16,661 nucleotides of DNA from Burkholderiaceae bacterium (GCA_947457745.1 CANGWT010000023.1:1-16661); one strand, 5' to 3'. Positions 1-7,132 are shown, counted from the stretch's first letter. Translations and numbers: made by a program. Notes: generated from the letters alone by a model not told the origin.

Positions 1-638
1 CTTTAGATAACAATGCCTTAAAGCTGGTATTGCACAACTTGCCAGCTGGAGATTGGGATGCAGGTGAGAGGGGTATTGCATGTCACCCAGACCGTGTTGC
101 TGAGTTTCGCTCTGGTGTTGCGAAGGCGATTGAGTACGCTAGTATTTTAGGCGTACCTCAACTCAACTGCTTAGCAGGAAAGACCCCTGAGGGAGTTGAC
201 CCAGCATTGGTCCATGACACCTTTGTCAGCAATTTACAGTTTGCTGCTGCTGAGTTAAAGAAGTCGGGATTGAAACTATTAATTGAACCAATCAATACCT
301 TTGATATTCCTGGTTTCTATCTCTCTAAAACTGCCCAAGGTATTGCAATACTAGATGCAGTTGCTGCTGATAATGCATTTTTACAATACGACATCTACCA
401 TGCTCAGCGCATGGAAGGTGAGCTAGCCAATACGATACAAAAATACTTTGATCGGATTGCGCATATTCAATTAGCGGATAATCCAGGTCGAAATGAGCCT
501 GGTACCGGAGAAATAAACTACGGCTACTTATTTGATTTATTAGCTCGTCTTGGATACACAGGTTACATCGGTTGTGAATACAAACCTTTAAAAACTACTG
601 AAGCCGGCCTACATTGGATGGGTCATTACGAGCAGTAA
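1..638 (+). CDS. hyi: Hydroxypyruvate isomerase, 5'-truncated
   Basis: This TIM-barrel enzyme interconverts hydroxypyruvate and tartronate semialdehyde in glyoxylate and glycerate metabolism. The reading frame is open from base 3, so the gene begins before the window. About 211 codons are present, against roughly 258 for the family, so some 45-50 N-terminal residues are missing. The motif GDWDAGERG, typical of Hyi, is encoded near 48-74. The two expected metal-binding glutamates are at 285-287 (in LLIEPIN) and 576-578 (in GCEYKP), with YDIYH between them. An internal TTG at 30 could be mistaken for a start, but homology continues upstream of it. The tartronate semialdehyde reductase gene follows after 50 bases, which supports the assignment; a glyoxylate carboligase gene upstream would fit but is outside the window. 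The family assignment is firm and the exact substrate is inferred. Confidence 0.9.
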   Translation, partial: LDNNALKLVLHNLPAGDWDAGERGIACHPDRVAEFRSGVAKAIEYASILGVPQLNCLAGKTPEGVDPALVHDTFVSNLQFAAAELKKSGLKLLIEPINTFDIPGFYLSKTAQGIAILDAVAADNAFLQYDIYHAQRMEGELANTIQKYFDRIAHIQLADNPGRNEPGTGEINYGYLFDLLARLGYTGYIGCEYKPLKTTEAGLHWMGHYEQ

Positions 639-688
639 TATCAGTTGAGTTGTAAATTAATTAATCAATAACAATTTGGGAATGAACG

Positions 689-1585
689 ATGAGTAAGTTA
701 AAACTTGGCTTTGTGGGTTTAGGTATTATGGGCACGCCAATGGCAGGGCACTTGGTCGCAGCAGGTCATGAGCTTTTTATCACTACCCGCAGTAAAGTTC
801 CAGATGAGTTAGCCAAGACTACCGCCGTTATCTGTGCTACTCCAGCAGAAGTTGCGACTAAGGCAGACATTATTTTTATGATGGTTCCAGATACTCCTGA
901 TGTAGAAAAAGTACTGTTTGGAGATAGCGGTATCGCCTCAGGTCTTAGCAAAGGCAAAATCGTCGTTGACATGAGTTCAATCTCCCCCATTTCTACGAAA
1001 GACTTTGCGAAACGCATCAACGATCTGGGTTGTGAATATTTAGATGCTCCTGTATCTGGCGGCCAATTAGGCGCCAAGGGTGCAAGCCTCACCATCATGG
1101 TTGGTGGTAAGCAAGCTACCTTTGATAAGGTCAAACCTTTGTTTGATTTGATGGGGAAAAATATTACCTTGGTTGGTGATAATGGTGCCGGCCAAGTTAC
1201 TAAAGTAGCCAATCAAATTATTGTTGCTCTAAATATCGAAGCGGTAGCAGAAGCCTTGGTATTTGCCTCTAAGGCGGGTGCTGATCCAGCAAAAGTCAGA
1301 CAGGCATTAATGGGTGGCTTTGCCAGCTCTAAAATACTGGAAGTTCATGGTGAGCGCATGATCAATCGCACTTTTGATCCTGGTTTCAGAATTGAGCTGC
1401 ACCAGAAGGATTTGAGTTTGGCCCTCAGCAGCGCTAAGGCTCTGGGTGTTAGTTTGCCCAACACAGCAAGCGCACAAGAATTATTTAATTCCTGTGCAGC
1501 ACATGGTGGAAAATCGTGGGATCATTCTGCTATGGTCAAAGCATTAGAAAAAATGGCTAACTTTGAAATAGGTCAAAAAAGCTAG
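689..1585 (+). CDS. glxR: 2-hydroxy-3-oxopropionate (tartronate semialdehyde) reductase
   Basis: This enzyme of the beta-hydroxyacid dehydrogenase family reduces tartronate semialdehyde to D-glycerate with NAD(P)H in the cytoplasm. The 298-residue length is normal for the family. The N-terminal Rossmann dinucleotide loop GLGIMG lies at residues 10-15. The substrate-binding signature DAPVSGG is at 119-125, and the conserved catalytic lysine is K172 in GAGQVTKVANQ. The start at 689 has a short purine-rich GGGA about 8 bases upstream, and an earlier ATG at 682 stops after four codons. It directly follows hyi, so the pair forms a two-step route from hydroxypyruvate to glycerate. Gene names garR and glxR are used for the same activity. 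Glycerate-side context favours glxR, but other 3-hydroxyacid dehydrogenases of the family cannot be fully excluded. Confidence 0.9.
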   Translation: MSKLKLGFVGLGIMGTPMAGHLVAAGHELFITTRSKVPDELAKTTAVICATPAEVATKADIIFMMVPDTPDVEKVLFGDSGIASGLSKGKIVVDMSSISPISTKDFAKRINDLGCEYLDAPVSGGQLGAKGASLTIMVGGKQATFDKVKPLFDLMGKNITLVGDNGAGQVTKVANQIIVALNIEAVAEALVFASKAGADPAKVRQALMGGFASSKILEVHGERMINRTFDPGFRIELHQKDLSLALSSAKALGVSLPNTASAQELFNSCAAHGGKSWDHSAMVKALEKMANFEIGQKS

Positions 1586-1595
1586 AGGATGAAGT

Positions 1596-2183
1596 ATGGC
1601 AGTAACCCTGGTTGTTTATTTGCATGGCTTTCGGTCTTCACCAAATTCAACTAAGGCAGTGATGACTGGGGAGGCGGTGAGGGCGCTCTCATCGGAAGAC
1701 CATTCTTATGACTGGTACTGCCCTCAATTGCTTGCATCACCAAAACAAAGTCTAGAGATGGTGATCGATCATATGGATCAATTCAAAGTTGATCGATATG
1801 TGATAGTCGGATCCTCCTTAGGCGGTTTTTATACCAACTATCTTGCCGAAAAATATCGATGCAAAGGGATTGCCCTTAACCCTGCAGTTTATGCCGCTAG
1901 AGAATTAGAGCCCCATGTTGGCATGATGACTGCTTATGACAGCGAGGAGCCGTTTGATTTTAAGGCTGAGTACATCGATGAATTACGTGCTTTACAGGTA
2001 GATTCAATCACTGATCCAGAGCGGTATTTTTTAATTGCGGCAAAAGGTGATGAGCTTTTGGATTGGAAGGAAATGGTCGCTTTTTACCCTGGCACTAAAC
2101 AACTTATCCTCGAAGGTAGCGATCACGGAATTTCTGACTATGTCAATCACCTGCCTGCAGTAATCGATTTTATCGAGCATTAA
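1596..2183 (+). CDS. YqiA-like alpha/beta-hydrolase (esterase)
   Basis: A 195-residue small alpha/beta-hydrolase of the YqiA/UPF0227 type. The N-terminal strand and oxyanion motif YLHGFRSSPNSTK is at residues 8-20. The nucleophile elbow GSSLG at 72-76 puts the catalytic serine at S74. The likely acid is D152 (in AKGDELLDW) and the catalytic histidine is H177 (in GSDHG), so the triad is complete. No signal peptide is visible, so it should be cytoplasmic. The ATG at 1596 has a good Shine-Dalgarno AGAGGA at 1584-1589, which overlaps the glxR stop and suggests co-transcription with hyi and glxR. E. coli YqiA hydrolyses short acyl esters such as palmitoyl-CoA and p-nitrophenyl esters in vitro, but its natural substrate is uncertain, and so is this one's. 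A role in glyoxylate metabolism is not shown. Confidence 0.85.
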   Translation: MAVTLVVYLHGFRSSPNSTKAVMTGEAVRALSSEDHSYDWYCPQLLASPKQSLEMVIDHMDQFKVDRYVIVGSSLGGFYTNYLAEKYRCKGIALNPAVYAARELEPHVGMMTAYDSEEPFDFKAEYIDELRALQVDSITDPERYFLIAAKGDELLDWKEMVAFYPGTKQLILEGSDHGISDYVNHLPAVIDFIEH

Positions 2184-2190
2184 TGTCTTA

Positions 2191-3192
2191 ATGGATGCAA
2201 TCGGCAATCGGCTTCAATTTGTACCAAAAAAATCTTTGTGGATTCTTACTGCTGCAATTTTTCTATCACTTGTTGGCCACATGATTTTATTTTTTGGGAT
2301 TCCATTCTTCTCTTTTGGTAGCCCACCCCCCATTGCCGAAGATCTCATCATCAAAACAGAGCTTCGGGTCGAGCCGCCAAAAAAAATACAACTGACTACG
2401 GCACCAAAGAAAAAAGCGGCGCCCAAGCAAACTAACGCCGTATCAGCGGACCCTTTGTCCGATCAGGGAAAAGGGGAGCAGGGCTCATTGGGAAATCAGT
2501 CTGGTCAGGCATTTCGCCTTCCTGAATCTGGTACGTATTATTTTGATGCCTATGTTGATGGGCAGCTCTATCAAACTGCTGAACTGGACTGGATTACCGA
2601 GGGTAATAATTACCGCTTGCGCATCAACATACCTTACGCCGTTATCGGCCCTTTTGTTTTTGAGTCCAGAGGGTCTGTCGATGCCTATGGCATAGCGCCA
2701 TCCATTTACTGGACACAGCGTGGTACAAAACCACCGCGCTATTCTCGCTTTGATCGTGATCAGAGCGGGGCAGGGAAGATGTACTTCTCTGAGAAGCCTG
2801 AGTTTACGCCCGATCTACTACCAGGCACTCAAGATCGATTTAGTTTACTTTTTCAACTAGCCTCTTTACTCAATGGCAGCGATAAGATTGATGAAGCCGG
2901 CAGTATCCGAGGCATCCCTGTAGTGGACTATGACACACTGGAGATGTGGCAATTTAAAAGCTACGGAGAGGTGGTATCTGACGACATTCCAAGCTTAGGG
3001 AAGTCAATAAATCGGCATTACGCATTGATGCAGAGGGAGAGTAGCCCCTATAAGCGTCAGGTTGATATTTGGCTTGCCAGGGACCTTGATTGGCTTCCAG
3101 GCAGAATGCGCTCTCTGGAGTCTAATGGACGTGTCTTGGAGCTCATATTTAAGCAAAGGGCGCCGATTGATAAATCCAAGCTAGTTAACTAA
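2191..3192 (+). CDS. Membrane-anchored DUF3108 domain protein
   Basis: A 333-residue protein with a short basic N-terminus, one hydrophobic segment at about residues 16-40, then a proline- and lysine-rich linker (about 45-82, including PPKK and APKKKAAPK). A soluble beta-rich region follows from about 110 to the end and resembles the DUF3108 family. This N-in, single-membrane-span layout resembles TonB: a cytoplasmic tail, an inner-membrane anchor, a stiff linker and a periplasmic domain. There is no recognisable catalytic motif. It begins 7 bases after the esterase stop codon without a clear Shine-Dalgarno, so it probably depends on upstream translation. DUF3108 proteins are found in the periplasm of many proteobacteria; their function is not established. 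The family call rests on the overall pattern (SGTYYFDAYVDG onward) and is moderately secure. Confidence 0.7.
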   Translation: MDAIGNRLQFVPKKSLWILTAAIFLSLVGHMILFFGIPFFSFGSPPPIAEDLIIKTELRVEPPKKIQLTTAPKKKAAPKQTNAVSADPLSDQGKGEQGSLGNQSGQAFRLPESGTYYFDAYVDGQLYQTAELDWITEGNNYRLRINIPYAVIGPFVFESRGSVDAYGIAPSIYWTQRGTKPPRYSRFDRDQSGAGKMYFSEKPEFTPDLLPGTQDRFSLLFQLASLLNGSDKIDEAGSIRGIPVVDYDTLEMWQFKSYGEVVSDDIPSLGKSINRHYALMQRESSPYKRQVDIWLARDLDWLPGRMRSLESNGRVLELIFKQRAPIDKSKLVN

Positions 3193-3225
3193 GCCTAAGG
3201 GCAGCTAAAACTACAGTAATTTAAT

Positions 3226-3765
3226 TTAAAACCCCGAGCCTGATCTAGGGTTTTGGTTTGATCTTCCCAATAAAGCGCCCATCATGGTGTAAAGCGCAGC
3301 GCCAGACATGGATACGGCAAATATTCCGGAGAAAGAAATAATAATAGGGAGGATCCGCCAGCGCGCAGTAAGAAGATATTCACCATAGCCAACGGTTGTA
3401 TACATCTCACCGGCAAAATACAGGGTTTGAAGGTTGGTTGGGAATACTTGCAATCCCAAGCAAATATAGGCCCAGGCAATAATTTCAAGCAAATGAATGG
3501 CAATAATCAATAAAATTGCCAAGAAATATGAAACAAAATTAGCTCCATAGATCCGTTTATTTTCGAGTTTTTGGTCAATCCAATGAAAGATACCAGCAAT
3601 CGATAAAACACTTAAACCATGGAATGTCAGCATCAAACATGTTAGAAATAACAAAACCCAGATATCACTATCGCCCATATCTGCATTAATTTCAGCAAAG
3701 AGCGTGCTAAAGCTGGGGAGGGAATTAAGGCCCGGAAGTTTCTCCAGCAAGCCATTTAAAGTCAT
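3226..3765 (-). CDS. Small potassium-channel-like membrane protein (TVGYG pore)
   Basis: A 179-residue inner-membrane protein with three long hydrophobic segments at about residues 35-59, 76-104 and 137-165. Between the second and third is a re-entrant pore loop with the sequence MYTTVGYGE. TVGYG at residues 124-128 is the canonical potassium selectivity filter, so this belongs with the two-TM pore domain (Ion_trans_2) type of channel, with one extra N-terminal helix. The C-terminal tail is only about 14 residues, so there is no RCK/TrkA-N, cyclic-nucleotide or other cytosolic gating domain. It lies 76 bases downstream of the ankyrin gene, and that gap contains a good minus-strand promoter candidate (3815-3841). 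Potassium selectivity is inferred from the filter. Gating and physiological role are unknown. Confidence 0.75.
   Translation of the reverse strand: MTLNGLLEKLPGLNSLPSFSTLFAEINADMGDSDIWVLLFLTCLMLTFHGLSVLSIAGIFHWIDQKLENKRIYGANFVSYFLAILLIIAIHLLEIIAWAYICLGLQVFPTNLQTLYFAGEMYTTVGYGEYLLTARWRILPIIISFSGIFAVSMSGAALYTMMGALLGRSNQNPRSGSGF
3228..3254. terminator. Possible weak bidirectional terminator hairpin
   Basis: A perfect 7-base inverted repeat, AAAACCC at 3228-3234 and GGGTTTT at 3248-3254, encloses a 13-base loop. On the plus strand it comes 35 bases after the DUF3108 stop and the 3' arm ends in four T. On the minus strand it overlaps the last codons of the channel gene and runs into an AT-rich stretch. 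The stem has only three G-C pairs and the loop is long, so efficiency would be low. It lies between two convergent genes, where a shared terminator would be expected. Confidence 0.4.
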
Positions 3766-3800
3766 AGATGTTATCCGTTAAATCGAGTTACATTTCTTGT

Positions 3801-3833
3801 TTGACATAATAATGATTATACGCAGTATATAAA
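3801..3833 (+). promoter_or_regulatory. Candidate opposing promoter, antisense to the ankyrin gene
   Basis: A perfect -35 hexamer TTGACA is at 3801-3806 on the plus strand. The AT-rich run at 3825-3834 supplies several imperfect -10 candidates: TATATA at 3826-3831 with a 19-base spacer, or TATAAA at 3828-3833 with 21. No spacing is ideal. A transcript would run into the 3' half of the ankyrin gene in antisense. The 60-codon frame opening at 3835 there looks like a shadow, not a gene, so any product would more likely be an antisense RNA. Confidence 0.25.
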
Positions 3834-3840
3834 TATGTCA
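3802..3840. repeat. Nested inverted repeats in the ankyrin-channel spacer
   Basis: The outer arms are TGACATA at 3802-3808 and TATGTCA at 3834-3840, a perfect 7-base match separated by 25 bases. Inside is a second perfect pair, TATAC (3817-3821) and GTATA (3825-3829), with a 3-base centre. The two centres are offset by about 2 bases. The outer arms contain the -35-like elements of the two opposed promoters, so the symmetry may partly result from the promoters, or it may mark a dimeric regulator site. Confidence 0.45.
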
Positions 3841-3841
3841 C
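3815..3841 (-). promoter_or_regulatory. Candidate promoter for the channel gene
   Basis: On the minus strand a perfect -10 box TATAAT lies at 3820-3815, with GTGACA (5 of 6 to TTGACA) at 3841-3836. The spacer is 15 bases, shorter than the usual 16-18. A start of transcription near 3808 would give a leader of roughly 42 bases before the channel ATG at 3765. The -35 element overlaps the region just past the ankyrin stop codon, so the channel gene could be expressed apart from the tatD-ankyrin operon. Confidence 0.45.
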
Positions 3842-4543
3842 TTATGAAAATGCCTTCTTGGGACCACCAGGATATGGCTCTTTATAGAGCTTTAACCAAC
3901 GTGACATTAAGCCATCACGAATATCATCCTTACCAAACAGCTGAGCAACGTCTATTGCTGTATACCCCTCATGATTTCTCATGCGCAAGTCTGCACCGCT
4001 ATCAAGCAAGTATTTGATTAATTTTTCATTGCCAGAGACAACAGACATCATCAGTGGCGTTGTCTCACTTGGACTTAATGCATTAACTTGAGCACCATTG
4101 GCCATTAAGAATTGAGCTACTTCTAAATGACCATTAGTAGCTGCATAGTGGATTGGTGCCCAGCCAGTCTTATTAACAACAGCCTTTTTGTCAATAACTA
4201 AGGTCTTCACTAAGGCCAGTTGACCATCAAAGGCAGCCATCATGAGCGCGTTTTCGCCGCTTTTATTAGTCAAATTCACGTTTGTGAGTGGATTGGCAAG
4301 CAATAAATCCGTTACCTTAAGGGATTTATCCCGAATAGCAAGAATCAACATGGGGCTACCTTTAGGGTCCAGTGTATTTGGGTTAACGCCTGCTTTTATT
4401 AAAGATTGCACCTCTGAGGCGTCATCAAACTTTGCAGCTTTGGTGAAATCCGCAATCTGATCTGCAGTTTGTGCAATTACCAAGCTAGAAAAGCAGAATA
4501 TATATATATTTAAAAGATAGCTAAATTTAAATGGACTTCTCAT
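3842..4543 (-). CDS. Exported ankyrin-repeat protein
   Basis: A 233-residue protein. Residues 1-24 form a signal peptide: basic MRSPFK start, a hydrophobic core about 8-22, and a likely signal peptidase site after VIA (A24/Q25). The mature part consists of five to six ankyrin repeats at about 29-60, 62-94, 96-127, 128-159, 161-193 and a shorter capping repeat to about 210. Diagnostic pieces are GWAPIHYAATNGHLEVAQFL and TPLMMSVVSGNEKLIKYLL. The tail KEPYPGGPKKAFS is basic and proline/glycine-rich. It should be a periplasmic protein-binding scaffold; its partner is unknown. Its ATG overlaps the tatD TGA by four bases (ATGA at 4543-4540), indicating translational coupling to tatD. The AT-rich run near 4498-4512 encodes part of the signal peptide and is not a separate element. 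Similar ankyrin genes beside tatD occur, as I recall, in related Burkholderiales. Confidence 0.8.
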   Translation of the reverse strand: MRSPFKFSYLLNIYIFCFSSLVIAQTADQIADFTKAAKFDDASEVQSLIKAGVNPNTLDPKGSPMLILAIRDKSLKVTDLLLANPLTNVNLTNKSGENALMMAAFDGQLALVKTLVIDKKAVVNKTGWAPIHYAATNGHLEVAQFLMANGAQVNALSPSETTPLMMSVVSGNEKLIKYLLDSGADLRMRNHEGYTAIDVAQLFGKDDIRDGLMSRWLKLYKEPYPGGPKKAFS

Positions 4544-5328
4544 GATATTGCTCTATTTATATGAAAACATTGGAAAAAATTACTTGACGTCTGTTCAGCC
4601 AGCAATTCAACTGAAACCCCCTTTAGATCAGCAACGAATTCACCAACCTTGGAAACCCAGGCTGGCTCATTTGTCTTACCACGATAGGGAATTGGGGCTA
4701 AATAAGGTGAATCTGTTTCTATGAGCATGCGCTCTAGGGGAACTACCCGGCAAGTGTCCTGTAGGTCCTTGGCGCTCTTAAAAGTCACAATGCCAGAAAA
4801 CGAAATATAAAAACCCATATCAATAGCAGCCTTAGCAACTTCAGTAGTTTCTGTAAAGCAATGCATGACACCTCCAATCTGATCAGCGCCCTCTTCTTTG
4901 AGGATTCTGAGGGTGTCAGCTGAAGAGGCGCGCGTATGGATGATAAGAGGCTTCTTAGCTGCAATAGCGGCGCGTATATGCGTTCTGAATCGCTCCCTCT
5001 GCCATTCCATGGATTCATAGCTACGATTGCCCATGCGAAAGTAATCAAGCCCAGTTTCGCCAATCGCAATGATCTTAGGATGTTTTGCTTCTTGAATCAG
5101 GAATTCAAAGCTGGGTTCTAGCGTATCTTCGTAATCTGGATGCACCCCAACCGAAGCATACAAATGAGCGTGATCCTCAGCTAGCTTTCGCACCTTGGGA
5201 AAGTCAGGAATATCTACCGACACACATAAGGCATGACTCACCTTGCAGGCAGCCATGTTTGACAAAACCTCAGTTAGACGGGTTTGAAATTCTGGGAAAT
5301 CGAGATGACAATGTGAGTCTATAAACAT
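4540..5328 (-). CDS. tatD: TatD-family metal-dependent hydrolase / 3'-5' DNase
   Basis: A 262-residue TIM-barrel metallohydrolase, full length for the TatD/YcfH family. The expected metal ligands are all present: H6 and H8 in DSHCHLD, E91 in IGETGLDY, H131 in LIIHTR, H156 in VMHCFT and D206 in ETDSPYLAP. TatD proteins are cytoplasmic DNases with activity on single-stranded or damaged DNA. Despite the name they are not needed for Tat export. The location directly after holB (11-base gap) matches the holB-ycfH order seen in many proteobacteria, so this is the YcfH-like branch. The start at 5328 is the obvious one because MFIDSHCHLD places the first motif at the N-terminus. Which TatD paralogue it corresponds to is uncertain. 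Confidence 0.92.
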   Translation of the reverse strand: MFIDSHCHLDFPEFQTRLTEVLSNMAACKVSHALCVSVDIPDFPKVRKLAEDHAHLYASVGVHPDYEDTLEPSFEFLIQEAKHPKIIAIGETGLDYFRMGNRSYESMEWQRERFRTHIRAAIAAKKPLIIHTRASSADTLRILKEEGADQIGGVMHCFTETTEVAKAAIDMGFYISFSGIVTFKSAKDLQDTCRVVPLERMLIETDSPYLAPIPYRGKTNEPAWVSKVGEFVADLKGVSVELLAEQTSSNFFQCFHINRAIS

Positions 5329-5339
5329 GACTCGCTATT

Positions 5340-6485
5340 TTAATCTTCAAATACCCGCTGGTATTGAGAAAGCAATGCCTCTAGCTGAATACGGGTAGCC
5401 AGCGGGTGATTTTCATGGCGCCGTGCCTGATTCAGAGACTTCCAGAGGCTTAGAAGCTTTGGAAGGCGCGCTTGTTGCGCAAGTGTCTTGATGGTAGCCT
5501 CATGCTTGGGGTAATAGCGAGGTGAACCCATTTGTGCACAACTTTGTACATCAGAGACCCACCGCTGCATAGTGGCCAACAAAACTGAATACCTGGCTTT
5601 GTGTGCCTTATCAGCAGCATCAAGCCAATTGATCCGAGCGCCCTGCGACATCGCTTGCAATAAATAACGTGAAGCCTGGATGGCAATCGTAAGATCATCC
5701 TTTTCATCTTTATTGTGACGTGCAATTAAGGAATCTAGTACTGCATATGGTGCCCCACCCTGCTCATCATAAATAGACTCGATATCGGAATCACTCATTT
5801 TTAAACCAGGAGTCTTACTCAGTTGGATACGCAACCAATTGAGTCCACTTAATCGATCTGGTCGCGGTGCGGACAGCAAGCGACAGCGAGAACGAATAGT
5901 TGGTAAGACACGATCAAGGCGATCTGCTAGCAAAATAAAGATGGTATTTTTTGGAGGCTCTTCAAGAGATTTCAGTAAAGTATTTGCGGAATCTGATCTG
6001 AGCATTTCTAACGGATAAACCAGAATGACTCGGTTTCCGCCACGGTGAGATCCAATAGAAAGTCCCTCAATTGCTCTTCGAGCATCTTCAATAGAAATAC
6101 TTTTCTTTTCTTTTTTCTCGGGTGCATCACCATCGACATCAGCCTGACTGACCTTGGATTTTTTTGGAGATTCAGCATCTGAATCGAAATCACCCTGCGG
6201 CAAAAGCTTGCGGTGTGTTTCTGGTACTAGCGCAATAAAGTCAGGGTGGTTGCCGGAGTCAAACCACCGACAAGCTTTGCATTGATTACAAGGCTTTATA
6301 GCCGCGGACGTCTCACACAAAAGCGCTTTAGCCAATTCGATGGAAAACTCAAACTTACCGATACCGGATTGACCATGAATCAGAACGGCATTAGGAAATG
6401 CGTCCAAGTTCATACCATCCCAAATAGGCTCAAGCCATGGGGCTATTTTCTTAACCGACTCATTTGGAAACATCACATCACTCAT
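5340..6485 (-). CDS. holB: DNA polymerase III subunit delta'
   Basis: This clamp-loader subunit acts in the DnaX complex that loads the beta clamp. The 381-residue protein has an AAA+ N-terminal part. Its P-loop is GQSGIGK at residues 38-44 but is followed by F45 instead of Ser/Thr, consistent with delta' not binding ATP. Four cysteines, C57, C66, C69 and C72, form the zinc module common to clamp-loader subunits. The conserved LEEPP lies at 174-178 and the SRC motif at 199-201. Between the zinc module and the central strand there is a charged low-complexity insertion, about residues 97-128, rich in Asp, Glu, Lys and Ser. I recall similar insertions in other betaproteobacterial delta' proteins. 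The ATG immediately abuts the tmk stop codon with no spacer, so translation is coupled. The tmk-holB-tatD order is typical. Confidence 0.95.
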   Translation of the reverse strand: MSDVMFPNESVKKIAPWLEPIWDGMNLDAFPNAVLIHGQSGIGKFEFSIELAKALLCETSAAIKPCNQCKACRWFDSGNHPDFIALVPETHRKLLPQGDFDSDAESPKKSKVSQADVDGDAPEKKEKKSISIEDARRAIEGLSIGSHRGGNRVILVYPLEMLRSDSANTLLKSLEEPPKNTIFILLADRLDRVLPTIRSRCRLLSAPRPDRLSGLNWLRIQLSKTPGLKMSDSDIESIYDEQGGAPYAVLDSLIARHNKDEKDDLTIAIQASRYLLQAMSQGARINWLDAADKAHKARYSVLLATMQRWVSDVQSCAQMGSPRYYPKHEATIKTLAQQARLPKLLSLWKSLNQARRHENHPLATRIQLEALLSQYQRVFED

Positions 6486-7124
6486 TTAGAGCTTCATCTT
6501 TAAAGACTCGAGTTCATGCCAAATAGCCTCTGGCGTTTGAGTGGCATCTACTAAATAGAAACGATTTGGATCTGCCTTTGCCCTACGCAAATACTCCTGA
6601 CGAACCTTTTCAAAAAAATCTAGGTCCATCTTTTCAAATTTATCGGGCGCTCTTACCTTTGATCTCCTGGCTTGGGCAACTGAACCAGGTAAGTCAAAAA
6701 GGAAAGTCAAATGAGGTTGAAGTAATGAACCATCAGGGCGACCCTGAACCCATTTTTCCAAATCATTTAACTTCGCCAGGCTTAAGCCGCGACCACCACC
6801 TTGATAAGCAAAGCTCGCATCCGTGAAGCGATCAGAGATTACAATCTTTCCCGCTTTCAATGCTGGCTCTATTACTTGTGCAATATGTTCTCGACGAGCA
6901 GCAAACATCAGCAATGCCTCAGTTTCTAAATTCATTGGCGCTTCAAGCAATAAGGCGCGGAGTTGTTCGCCTAATTGAGTGCCACCGGGCTCCCTAGTCA
7001 CAACAACATCGCGATCAGGGTGCCGCTGTTTAATCAAGTTGCTGAAAGATTCAATGTGGGTACTTTTACCAGCACCATCAATACCTTCAAAGCTAATGAA
7101 ATAACCAGAAAATTGAGCTGTCAT
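6486..7124 (-). CDS. tmk: Thymidylate kinase
   Basis: Phosphorylates dTMP to dTDP with ATP, an essential step in dTTP synthesis, in the cytoplasm. The 212-residue length is standard. The P-loop is FEGIDGAGKST at residues 12-22. The second conserved motif TREPGGT is at 47-52, and the substrate-side DRF motif is at 101-103 (SDRFTDASFAYQGGGRGL), which is the usual bacterial tmk signature. The gene lies 8 bases after mltG and directly next to holB, in the order conserved across proteobacteria. No unusual residues are visible. Confidence 0.97.
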   Translation of the reverse strand: MTAQFSGYFISFEGIDGAGKSTHIESFSNLIKQRHPDRDVVVTREPGGTQLGEQLRALLLEAPMNLETEALLMFAARREHIAQVIEPALKAGKIVISDRFTDASFAYQGGGRGLSLAKLNDLEKWVQGRPDGSLLQPHLTFLFDLPGSVAQARRSKVRAPDKFEKMDLDFFEKVRQEYLRRAKADPNRFYLVDATQTPEAIWHELESLKMKL

Positions 7125-7132
7125 AAGGATTG

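Noticed and set aside
766..1212. Minus-strand 148-codon frame inside glxR
   Set aside because: It lies antisense to a well-supported gene with intact family motifs and shows no motif of its own.
3835..4017. Plus-strand 60-codon frame just downstream of the candidate plus-strand promoter
   Set aside because: It is fully antisense to the ankyrin gene, its composition has no recognisable domain, and its ATG lies at or inside the -10 region. I treat it as a shadow frame; an antisense RNA is still possible.
4498..4512. TATATATATA run
   Set aside because: It encodes the hydrophobic signal peptide of the ankyrin protein (IYIF) and is too short for a meaningful microsatellite.
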